Assembly: GCA_964590645.1 (NCBI GenBank)
Contig: CAZPYJ010000001.1
Span: forward strand, 1-64,000
DNA: 64,000 nucleotides
Reading direction: 5' to 3'
Source of the DNA: JAGNHN01 sp964590645
Lineage (GTDB): Bacteria; Bacteroidota; Bacteroidia; Bacteroidales; JAGNHN01
Shown here one piece after another: positions 7,996 through 15,703 of this stretch (position 1 is its first letter; every line of letters begins with the position of its first letter). A program made the translations under genes and the position numbers. Below the pieces are notes generated by a model that was given only the letters and a program-made list of their open reading frames with translations, was not told the DNA's origin and searched no databases.

Positions 7996-9687
7996 ATGGT
8001 ATTTGGGATCAGCGTAAACGGAAAAGAAGTACAGGCAAACAGAGGAGAAACCCTTCTGGAGGTGCTGCGACGCAATGGGATTGACATTCCCACCCTCTGC
8101 CATATGGCAGGATTGACGCCTACCGGAGCCTGTCGCTTGTGTGTGGTGGAGCTGGAAGGAAGCGATCAGCTCCTGCCTTCCTGTGCCCAGAGAGCCGAAG
8201 AGGGAATGCAGATCCATACCCACTCCCCTGCAGTACTGCGGGCCAGAAGAAGCACCGTGGAGCTGCTGCTCTCCAACCACCCTCAGGACTGTCTCTACTG
8301 CAGCCGCAACGGGCTCTGTCAGCTGCAGGATCTGGCAGCAGAATTTCATATCCATCAGCGTCGCTTTCCACATACATTCCAGGCCAGAAAAACAGATCAT
8401 TCCTCCAACGCCATCGTGATGGATCCCTCACGCTGCATTCTTTGTGAGCGATGCATCCGGATCTGCAATGAAATTCTCAAGATCGGGGCCATCACCCTGG
8501 TTAACAAAGGCATCCACACACAGGTTCAGCCTTCAGCGTCCAAAGGGCTGTATGCCTCATCCTGCATATCCTGTGGACAATGTAGCCTGGTTTGCCCCAC
8601 TGCGGCCTTGCAGGAAAAAGACAGCACAGACGCCGTAAGGGAAGCGCTGTACAAAACAGGGCTTGCGGTGCGTGCATATTATAGCCCCGAAGTGGGTGTC
8701 AGCCTGGCCGAACTGCTGGGGTTAAGAACAGGTAAGGATATCAGCCTCCTTCTACCTTCCCTGCTGCGTAAAATGGGATTCCAGGAAGTCATCAGTACCG
8801 CTCTTGGCAATGACCTTTACGCAAGCCTTACTGCCGCCAGACTTGAAGAAAAACTGAAAGCCGGAGAAAATTTTCCCGTCTTTTCAGGCAATTGTCCAGC
8901 CTGGCTCGACTGGGTCGAAAAGAACCAAACGCAGCTCCGTGCACAGCTAAATCCAATCTCTTCTCCTACAGACCTGCTCAATGCCTTATGCGAGGATAAG
9001 GCAGACAAGTCAACATATCGTGTACTGATTACGGGCTGTACTGCGCAGAAAGACCATTTTATCCGAAAACAGAAACAATCCGCATCCAACGGGATTGAGC
9101 GTGTCATTACCACCCGCGAGCTGGCCAGGCTGGTTCGTTTGTTGGGCATAGATGCTCAAATGCTGGAGGAGCAGCTTCCGGACGATCCCCTGGAGCAAAA
9201 CAGTTACAGCACGCACATTTGCAGCCTGAGCGGGGGGACAGCGGAATCGGTGGCAAGGGATTTTTATCTGCGTATGAGTGGAGAGGAGCTCATCAATGCC
9301 CAGATTACCAAAATCCGGAGCAACCGACTGATCAAAGAGATCTTTTTGAGGGTGGATAAGGAGGAATACGGTTTTATGGCCGTGAATGGCATTCACGGCA
9401 TAGGGCAAGCCTTGGAAAGGATCAAAAAACGGGAAAACCTGCTGTTTGTGGAAGTAATGGCCTGTCCTGGAGGCTGTGTCAACGGAGGCGGAAACCCCAT
9501 TCATCCGGATGAGCAGATTATCAAAACCAGAGGGAAATCCCTGATTGACGCAGATAGCCGCAACGGCTTAAAGGCCGGACCCAGGAAAGCCCTGGTTCAT
9601 CGACTGCAGCAAAGGGCGAAAAAGGCCGGATTTGAGGGAACGGAAGGTATCCTTCAATACATTAAGACAATAGGGAGGCAAGCGTAA
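7996..9687 (+). CDS. HydA-like H-cluster subunit with altered active-site motifs
   Basis: A 563-residue protein laid out like HydA of NADH-linked [FeFe]-hydrogenases. It has an N-terminal 2Fe-2S domain (TLCHMAG, GACRLCVVE), the His-Cys cluster region (HPQDCLYCSRNGLC), a double 4Fe-4S domain (CILCERCIRIC, CISCGQCSLVCP) and an H-cluster domain. The four cluster-binding Cys are present (C300, C348, C490, C494) and the third motif EVMACPGGC is canonical. The first motif is SGNCPAW instead of TSCCPGW, so the proton-relay Cys is Asn299. The second is TGCTAQK instead of MPCTAKK, so the Met and the CN-contacting Lys are lost. The usual FGATGG is CSLSGG. It may be a slow or repurposed H-cluster enzyme. 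The frame is open upstream to 7735, but that part overlaps hydB. Confidence 0.85.
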   Translation: MVFGISVNGKEVQANRGETLLEVLRRNGIDIPTLCHMAGLTPTGACRLCVVELEGSDQLLPSCAQRAEEGMQIHTHSPAVLRARRSTVELLLSNHPQDCLYCSRNGLCQLQDLAAEFHIHQRRFPHTFQARKTDHSSNAIVMDPSRCILCERCIRICNEILKIGAITLVNKGIHTQVQPSASKGLYASSCISCGQCSLVCPTAALQEKDSTDAVREALYKTGLAVRAYYSPEVGVSLAELLGLRTGKDISLLLPSLLRKMGFQEVISTALGNDLYASLTAARLEEKLKAGENFPVFSGNCPAWLDWVEKNQTQLRAQLNPISSPTDLLNALCEDKADKSTYRVLITGCTAQKDHFIRKQKQSASNGIERVITTRELARLVRLLGIDAQMLEEQLPDDPLEQNSYSTHICSLSGGTAESVARDFYLRMSGEELINAQITKIRSNRLIKEIFLRVDKEEYGFMAVNGIHGIGQALERIKKRENLLFVEVMACPGGCVNGGGNPIHPDEQIIKTRGKSLIDADSRNGLKAGPRKALVHRLQQRAKKAGFEGTEGILQYIKTIGRQA

Positions 9688-11696
9688 TGGCACACAGCAA
9701 GCTTCGGCAACTCGTTTATACCGAAAAAGACCTTTGCAGGGTCTGTTACACCTGCGTGCGCGAATGCCCGGTCAAAGCCATCAGCATTTCCAATGGACAG
9801 GCAGAGGTGATCCACGAGCGCTGCATCGGATGTGGCAATTGTATCACGGTTTGCTCACAGGGTGCCAAAAATTTCCTGAAGAATTCACAGGATGTGACCA
9901 GACTGCTGCGGGAACCCGGCAAACACATCGCTTTGCTGGCTCCCAGTTTTCCTGCCGAATTCCAGGAAATAGGAGATTACCGGATTTTGGTTGGAATGCT
10001 GAGGAGGCTGGGGTTCGACAAAGTGGTGGAGGTGGGCTTCGGGGCAGATCTGGTTGCCCAAGAATACGACCGCCTGATCACCGAAGATTCAGACAAAGCC
10101 TCCATCTCCTCAGACTGTCCGGCCATTGTGTTTTATATTGAGCATTACTATCCTCACCTGGTTCCAGCCCTTGCCCCCATCGTATCCCCTATGGTGGCAA
10201 TGACCCGGGTGATGCGCAAACTGGAAGGGGAAGACAGCAAGATTGTATTTATCGGGCCCTGCATCGCCAAGAAAGCCGAATCGGATGAACCCGACCAGGT
10301 CATTACCTTTATTGAGCTTCGAAAGTTATTCCGGGAGAAAGGCATCAAAGCTGAGGAAAGCGAGGCTTCCGATTTCGATCCGCCTCAGGCTGGTAAAGGA
10401 GCCATCTTTCCCATTAGCCGGGGTCTGCTTCAAACCCTGAACAGAAGAGAAGATGTGGTGGAGGGGGATATCACTGTAGCCGAAGGCCGGGTGCATTTCA
10501 GAGAGGCGATCCGCGAATTTGAGAACGGACACCTGGGTCATCAGCACCTTGAACTGCTTTGCTGCGAAGGCTGCATTATGGGGCCGGGTACTTCTGATGG
10601 AGGAAAACGCTTTGCACGCAGGCGAAAGGTGACTGAGTATGTGAAGCTGAAGATGAAGAAGAGATCGCTGGAAGAATGGGAAAACAATCTGGAGGCGCTT
10701 AAGGGAATAGATCTGAGTCAGAGCTTTGAAAGCCTCGACCGCCGCATTGAGACCCCCTCAGAGAGGGAGGTCGAAGCTGTGCTCAAATCAATGGGGAAAA
10801 TCAGTGAAAAAAATCACCTCAACTGCGGGGCCTGCGGTTATGATACCTGCCGTGAACACGCCATTGCCATTGTCCAGGGACTGGCTGAAAATGAGATGTG
10901 CCTTCCCTATACCATTGAAAAACTGCATCATCTTGTGGATGATCTGAATACCAGCAATGAAAAACTGGCAAGCGCACGGGAAGCATTGAAACAATCAGAA
11001 AAACTGGCCCATATGGGTCAACTCTCGGCCGGCATTGCACACGAGCTGAACAATCCCTTGGGAATCATCACAATGTATGCAAACATCCTCCTGGATGAAA
11101 CCAGTGAGGAAGACCCCATAAGGGAAGACCTGAGCCTGATCGTGGAGCAGACCCAGCGATGTAAAGGCATAGTGGGAGGATTGCTGAATTTCGCCAGAAA
11201 GAACCAGGTCAGATTGCAGGACACCCAAATCCCAGGGTTCATCGGGAAGTGCCTGGAGGAGGTCATCGCCCCTGCCCATATTGAATTCCGCATCCTGAAT
11301 CAAATGCGCAATCCTACAGCACGCCTTGATCAGGATCAGATGATGCAGGTGATGATCAACCTGCTGCGCAATGCCGTGGAAGCCATCCCCGGGAAGGGAA
11401 AGATCACCATCAGGCTGGAGGATGACCCGGACACCATCCATATCCATATCAAAGACAACGGGAGTGGCATTGAAAGCTCGAACAGAGATAAAATCTTCAC
11501 CCCTTTCTTTACCACCAAAGCTCCCGGAGAAGGAACCGGATTGGGACTTCCGATCATTTACGGAATTGTAAAAATGCACAAGGGTAAGATCGAGGTGGAT
11601 TCGAATGCCGATCCTGCACAGGGTGAAACCGGTACCACCTTCAGCATCACTCTCCCAAGAAATAATGTAGAATCTGAAGAAAGCCCGACAAAATGA
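9687..11696 (+). CDS. H-cluster sensor fused to a histidine kinase
   Basis: A 669-residue fusion. Residues 10-60 form a two-cluster ferredoxin (CRVCYTCVRECP, CIGCGNCITVC). Residues 80-315 form an H-cluster domain with SDCPAI (D143-C144), GPCIAKK (C192) and CCEGCIMGPG (C292, C296). Residues 380-405 carry another 4Fe-4S motif (CGACGYDTC ... C). The C-terminal half is a histidine kinase: H-box AGIAHELNNPLG (H452), an N-box with LLRNAVEA, and G-boxes DNGSGI and GEGTGLGL. There are no membrane segments, so it is a cytosolic sensor. It starts inside the stop of the HydA-like gene (TAATG) and overlaps the response regulator downstream. The kinase probably reports H2 or redox state to that regulator. 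Confidence 0.9.
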   Translation: MAHSKLRQLVYTEKDLCRVCYTCVRECPVKAISISNGQAEVIHERCIGCGNCITVCSQGAKNFLKNSQDVTRLLREPGKHIALLAPSFPAEFQEIGDYRILVGMLRRLGFDKVVEVGFGADLVAQEYDRLITEDSDKASISSDCPAIVFYIEHYYPHLVPALAPIVSPMVAMTRVMRKLEGEDSKIVFIGPCIAKKAESDEPDQVITFIELRKLFREKGIKAEESEASDFDPPQAGKGAIFPISRGLLQTLNRREDVVEGDITVAEGRVHFREAIREFENGHLGHQHLELLCCEGCIMGPGTSDGGKRFARRRKVTEYVKLKMKKRSLEEWENNLEALKGIDLSQSFESLDRRIETPSEREVEAVLKSMGKISEKNHLNCGACGYDTCREHAIAIVQGLAENEMCLPYTIEKLHHLVDDLNTSNEKLASAREALKQSEKLAHMGQLSAGIAHELNNPLGIITMYANILLDETSEEDPIREDLSLIVEQTQRCKGIVGGLLNFARKNQVRLQDTQIPGFIGKCLEEVIAPAHIEFRILNQMRNPTARLDQDQMMQVMINLLRNAVEAIPGKGKITIRLEDDPDTIHIHIKDNGSGIESSNRDKIFTPFFTTKAPGEGTGLGLPIIYGIVKMHKGKIEVDSNADPAQGETGTTFSITLPRNNVESEESPTK

Positions 11697-12088
11697 AAAA
11701 GACATTCCAGATACTCCTGGCCGACGATGATCAGGACTATCTCTTTCAAATGAATATGAAGTTGAAAAAGATGGGCTTTGAGGTCACACAGGCAAGCTCA
11801 CAAAAAGAAGCAGAGCAACTGCTTGCCCACTTCAAACCCGATCTGTGCATCTTTGACCTGATGATGGAGCAGGATGACAGTGGTTTTATCCTTTGTCACA
11901 AGCTCAAGCGACGCTATCCTGAAGTGCCCGTAATTCTGGCCACTGCGGTGGCAGCCGAAACAGGCATCCGATTTGACCAGCCTGAGGACAGCTTTGGGAT
12001 GATCAAGGCCGACCTTGTGGTGGACAAAGGCATTCGGACTGACTTTCTGGAAAAAGAAATTGAAAAATTGCTACAACAACAGAGATGA
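11693..12088 (+). CDS. single-domain response regulator
   Basis: A 131-residue receiver domain without an output domain. The acidic pocket is DDD (11-13), the phosphoacceptor is D55 (CIFDLMM), the conserved Thr/Ser position lies in the LATAVAA stretch, and the Lys in VVDKGI. The insertion after the phosphoacceptor (MEQDDSG) is longer than usual. It overlaps both neighbours by 4 nt (ATGA), pointing to translational coupling with the H-cluster kinase before it and the receiver-kinase after it. It may act as a phosphate shuttle between the two kinases. Confidence 0.9.
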   Translation: MKKTFQILLADDDQDYLFQMNMKLKKMGFEVTQASSQKEAEQLLAHFKPDLCIFDLMMEQDDSGFILCHKLKRRYPEVPVILATAVAAETGIRFDQPEDSFGMIKADLVVDKGIRTDFLEKEIEKLLQQQR

Positions 12089-13224
12089 CGAGCTTTAAGG
12101 TATTGGTCGTGGATGATGAAGCAGGAATCCGCAGCGGAACCCGCAGGATTCTTCAAAACCACAGTGTGGACTTCCCTTTTATGGATGAGGCTGTCCATTT
12201 TGAGGTTCTGGAAGCCGGCAGCGGAGAAGAAGCCATCCCCATAATTGATGAGGCCAGGCCAGAGATTGTGCTGCTCGACAACAAGCTTCCCGGAATGGAA
12301 GGCATAGAGGTATTGGAGTATATCCGCAATAAACAATACGATATCCTGGTCATTATGATCACCTCCTATGCCTCGCTTGAGCTGGCCGTGAAAGCCACCC
12401 GCGATGGGGCCTATGACTTCATCCCAAAACCTTTTACGCCTCAGGAACTGCGTTCGTCCTTAGAGAACGTGACTAAAAAGATTTTCCTGAAACGGATGAC
12501 CCAGAAGCTGAATCAGGATGCCCGGCAGATCCGCTTTCAGTTCCTCTCTGTTTTGTCGCACGAACTGAAAGCCCCCCTCCACGCCATCGAAGGATATGTT
12601 AAAATGATACAGCAACGCGAGCTGGGGAATGAGTTGAAAGACTACAATGAGATTGTGGAGCGCACCTTGCAGAGGGTACAGGGAATGCGCAACCTGATCC
12701 TGGATCTGCTCGATTTCACCAAAATTGAGTCCGGAAAGCCAACCCAGCACATCAGCAAGGTAGATTTGAGGGAAATCGCACGCACGGCTATGGATACCAT
12801 CCAGCCCTACGCCATACAGAAGGATGTCAGCGTCACCCTCGATGCCCCGGATGAAATCAGCCTGATGGCGGATCCGGAAGAAATGGAGATCATCCTGAAC
12901 AACCTCTTGTCTAATGCCGTCAAATACAATAAACCACAGGGCAGTGTCCGGTGTATGCTGCGCCGGGAAGAAGGCGCGATACGGCTGGAGGTAAGCGATA
13001 CCGGGATTGGAATGGCCAAGGAGGACATCGACAAGCTCTTCCGTGATTTTGTCCGCATCCGCAATCCGAAAACCCGCAACATCAGCGGCAGCGGTCTCGG
13101 GCTTTCAATAGTAAAAAAAATATTGCAACTTTATGAGGCCGATATCAGCGTCCGGAGTGAACCGGATGCAGGCAGCACCTTCATTATTCTGTTTAAAAAT
13201 CCTAACCTAAGTCCAAAGCAGTGA
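12085..13224 (+). CDS. receiver domain-histidine kinase
   Basis: A 379-residue soluble kinase with an N-terminal receiver (acidic pair D10/D11, phosphoacceptor D65 in LLDNKLPG, Lys in IPKPFTP) and a C-terminal HisKA/HATPase pair (FLSVLSHELKAPLH with H159; NNLLSNAVKYN; DTGIGM; GSGLGLSIVKKI). The architecture suits a phosphorelay in which the receiver accepts phosphate from another kinase and controls its own kinase domain. No DNA-binding output is encoded in this operon apart from Rex, so the final target lies elsewhere. It overlaps the response regulator and rex by 4 nt each. Confidence 0.9.
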   Translation: MTSFKVLVVDDEAGIRSGTRRILQNHSVDFPFMDEAVHFEVLEAGSGEEAIPIIDEARPEIVLLDNKLPGMEGIEVLEYIRNKQYDILVIMITSYASLELAVKATRDGAYDFIPKPFTPQELRSSLENVTKKIFLKRMTQKLNQDARQIRFQFLSVLSHELKAPLHAIEGYVKMIQQRELGNELKDYNEIVERTLQRVQGMRNLILDLLDFTKIESGKPTQHISKVDLREIARTAMDTIQPYAIQKDVSVTLDAPDEISLMADPEEMEIILNNLLSNAVKYNKPQGSVRCMLRREEGAIRLEVSDTGIGMAKEDIDKLFRDFVRIRNPKTRNISGSGLGLSIVKKILQLYEADISVRSEPDAGSTFIILFKNPNLSPKQ

Positions 13225-13862
13225 AATTTAACAACCGACTTCCGGGAAAGACCATCGAAAGGCTGAGCCAATACCGCCGTTCGCTCTTGCAGTGCCTGAT
13301 GGCAGGGAAAACGCACATCTTTTCCCACGAGATTGCAGCACTCCTGCATATTACCCCCGTGCAGGTCAGGCGGGACATTATGCTGATCGGCTATACCGGA
13401 ACCCTTCGCCAGGGCTATGACATCAAAGCGCTTATCGACCTGATCGGGGAGATCCTCGACTCGGAGGAGGGTCAGAATGTGGCTATCATCGGCCTGGGTA
13501 ACCTCGGGCGTGCCATCCTGACCTACTTCGCGGGTAAACGATCCAAACTGAAAATTTCTGCTGCTTTTGACGTCCATCCGGATAAAGTGGATAAGATGTA
13601 CGGGGGAGTACACTGCTATCACCTTGATAAACTCCAGGACATTATTACCAGAGACAAGATCACCGTCGGGGTGCTCACGGTGCCTGCCACTGAAACGGCA
13701 CAAGTGGCGGAAACCCTAGTAGAAGCGGGCATAAGGGGCATACTGAACTATACCCCCACCCCCATCAATGTGCCCAACCATATCTTCCTCGAGGAATATG
13801 ATATGGTGACCAGCCTGGAGAAAGTAGCCTATTTTGTCAAGAAAAACCTGGTGACAGGCTGA
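13221..13862 (+). CDS. rex: redox-sensing transcriptional repressor Rex
   Basis: A 213-residue protein of usual Rex length: an N-terminal winged helix (about 1-80, with HITPVQVRRDIMLIG) and a Rossmann domain (IIGLGNLGRAIL, then AFDVHPDK), ending with a helix after EEYDMVTSLEKVAYF. Rex binds operators when NAD+ is high and lets go when NADH accumulates. The start is GTG at 13221, overlapping the kinase stop (GTGA). Rex-type dyads occur at the head of this operon and before hydG, so Rex probably represses its own operon and the maturase gene until reducing power builds up. Confidence 0.95.
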   Translation: MKFNNRLPGKTIERLSQYRRSLLQCLMAGKTHIFSHEIAALLHITPVQVRRDIMLIGYTGTLRQGYDIKALIDLIGEILDSEEGQNVAIIGLGNLGRAILTYFAGKRSKLKISAAFDVHPDKVDKMYGGVHCYHLDKLQDIITRDKITVGVLTVPATETAQVAETLVEAGIRGILNYTPTPINVPNHIFLEEYDMVTSLEKVAYFVKKNLVTG

Positions 13863-13872
13863 GGATCAAACA

Positions 13873-14808
13873 ATGCGCGTACACAGGGGGATAGATCATC
13901 TTGGGGAGATACGTAAAGCCGTCGTCAGCACAGGCTCATTCGATGGAGTCCACTACGGGCATAAAGTCCTGCTGAAACGCCTGGGCAGCATCGCAAACGA
14001 GATAGGCGGGGAATCGGTGCTGATCACCTTCTATCCCCATCCTCGTAAAGTCCTTTACCCGGACTCCGCAGGAAAAGACCTCAAACTCATCAACACCCAA
14101 AGGGAAAAAATTAAGCTGCTGGAAAAGACCGGGCTGGATCATCTGATCATTATCCCTTTTACCCTCGAATTCTCCAGGATCAGCTCCATTGATTTCATTC
14201 GAAAGATCCTGGTGGAGAAGATTAAGGCTGCCTGCATAGTGGTTGGATTCAACCACCATTTCGGCCACAATCGCGAAGGTAGTTTTGAGTATCTCTATGA
14301 ACTGGGAAAATACTATGGTTTTCAGGTAGAAGAAATCCTTGAACAAGATATAGAAAACGAAGCAGTCAGTTCAACCCGCATCAGAAAAGCACTCAAGGAA
14401 GGCCATATTCAGCGAGCCAATGCCTATTTAAACCATCACTACCTGGTAATGGGTATGCTGGAGCCTGGCCGTGCTTTCTTCACAGATAAGGGATTTGATA
14501 CCTCTGCAATGCATATCGAAGAAGAGGAGAAGCTGCTTCCCCCTCCGGGGATTTATGCCAGCGGTGCAGCCATCGGTTCAGAATATGTGAAAGCCCTGGT
14601 CATCATACACAAGATTCCGGGAGAGTATGGTCCCTGCAAAGCCCGGGCAGTAGATATCTTGTTCCAGGATTCCGGAATTCATTGGGAAGGCCTGGATGTC
14701 AGACTGCAATTCCGCAAAACGCTCTGGCTTGGAGAAATTGCCAGGGAGGAGCAGGCAGCAAAGCTGATCCATAAAATGCTGGCCAGCCTGAACGAACTCA
14801 TATACTGA
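13873..14808 (+). CDS. ribF: bifunctional riboflavin kinase/FAD synthetase
   Basis: A 311-residue RibF, full length. The N-terminal FAD synthetase nucleotidyltransferase shows STGSFDGVHYGHKVLL, TFYPHPRKVL and VVGFNHHFGHNREG, and the SSTRIRKAL signature. The C-terminal riboflavin kinase domain (about 190-311) follows. It converts riboflavin to FMN and FAD in the cytosol. It begins 10 nt after rex and overlaps the MBL-fold gene by one base, so it is in the hydrogenase operon; flavin supply fits with the FMN-dependent HydB subunit. The ribH gene is far away at 47654. Confidence 0.95.
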   Translation: MRVHRGIDHLGEIRKAVVSTGSFDGVHYGHKVLLKRLGSIANEIGGESVLITFYPHPRKVLYPDSAGKDLKLINTQREKIKLLEKTGLDHLIIIPFTLEFSRISSIDFIRKILVEKIKAACIVVGFNHHFGHNREGSFEYLYELGKYYGFQVEEILEQDIENEAVSSTRIRKALKEGHIQRANAYLNHHYLVMGMLEPGRAFFTDKGFDTSAMHIEEEEKLLPPPGIYASGAAIGSEYVKALVIIHKIPGEYGPCKARAVDILFQDSGIHWEGLDVRLQFRKTLWLGEIAREEQAAKLIHKMLASLNELIY

Positions 14809-15623
14809 TGAAAGAGGCTATCCCTATGCAAATCACCTTTCTGGGAACCGGTACTTCTACCGGGGTACCTGTGGTGGCCTGCGATTGTCCCATCTGTACA
14901 TCCGAGGATCAACGCGACAAACGCCTGCGTACTTCCCTCCTGATTGAGATTCCCGGAAAGAACATCGTCATCGATTGCGGCCCCGACTTCCGCTACCAGA
15001 TGATCCGGGAAAAAGTCAGTGACCTGGATGCCATCCTGCTGACCCACGGCCACCACGATCATATCGCCGGATTGGATGATATTCGCGGATTCAATTATGT
15101 GCTGAATAAAAAGATGGAAGTGTATGCCGAGGACAGCGTCATTGATGCCATCCGGGCGGAATCTCCTTACATCTTTAATAACCAGCGATTCTTTGGGGCA
15201 CCACAGATCGTATTTCACCCCATTACTGAGGAAGCCTTTTTTATTGATGAGATTGAAATCCAACCCATCCGGGCCCGGCACGACAAAATGGACATTCTTG
15301 GGTTTCGCATCGGAGGCCTGACCTATATTACCGATGCCAGCTATATCTCAGCCCGGGAATTAGAGAAGGTGAAAGGCTCAGAAGTGGTCGTTTTGAACGC
15401 CTTGCGGAACAGTCCGCACGCCTCACATTTCTCCGTGGGAGAAGCCGTGGACATCATCCGCGAACTTGATCCGCCCGGGGGAGGCTATCTCACCCATATG
15501 AGCCACTTTATCGGGACGCATTCCCAAATGCTTGAACGCCTCCCCCCACTTGTGAAACCTGCCTTCGACGGGCTGAAAATCCAATTGGGTGACGCGGATA
15601 AATCAGGAGATTCTTCAAGATAA
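14808..15623 (+). CDS. MBL-fold metallo-hydrolase (PhnP-like)
   Basis: A 271-residue metallo-beta-lactamase-fold protein. It has the FLGTGTSTGVPVVACDCPIC N-terminus typical of the PhnP-like phosphodiesterase branch, with a Cys pair (CDCPIC) like the structural-zinc site of PhnP. The dinuclear metal motif is THGHHDHIAG. Later metal ligands are in TYITDASY and MSHFIGTH. Cytosolic. The start codon at 14808 overlaps the ribF stop; an internal ATG at 14826 (MQITFLGTG) is equally possible. Substrate unknown. Confidence 0.85.
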   Translation: MKEAIPMQITFLGTGTSTGVPVVACDCPICTSEDQRDKRLRTSLLIEIPGKNIVIDCGPDFRYQMIREKVSDLDAILLTHGHHDHIAGLDDIRGFNYVLNKKMEVYAEDSVIDAIRAESPYIFNNQRFFGAPQIVFHPITEEAFFIDEIEIQPIRARHDKMDILGFRIGGLTYITDASYISARELEKVKGSEVVVLNALRNSPHASHFSVGEAVDIIRELDPPGGGYLTHMSHFIGTHSQMLERLPPLVKPAFDGLKIQLGDADKSGDSSR

Positions 15624-15659
15624 TGCTATCCACAAGACCACTTTTCCAAACAGAAAAAC

Positions 15660-15682
15660 TACCTTTGTTAAGCAATTAACAA
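15660..15682 (+). promoter_or_regulatory. hydG promoter -7 box overlapped by a consensus Rex operator
   Basis: TACCTTTG at 15660-15667 matches TAnnTTTG. Starting inside it, TTGTTAAGCAATTAACAA (15665-15682) is an exact TTGTTAA-N4-TTAACAA Rex site. Repressor bound here would cover the start of transcription. The -33 region is not clear. hydG begins at 15704. Confidence 0.8.
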
Positions 15683-15703
15683 CGCATTCTATTTTATACA
15701 GAT

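Noticed and set aside
11914..12336. Antisense frames across the response regulator and kinase genes
   Set aside because: They are shadows of well-supported two-component genes.
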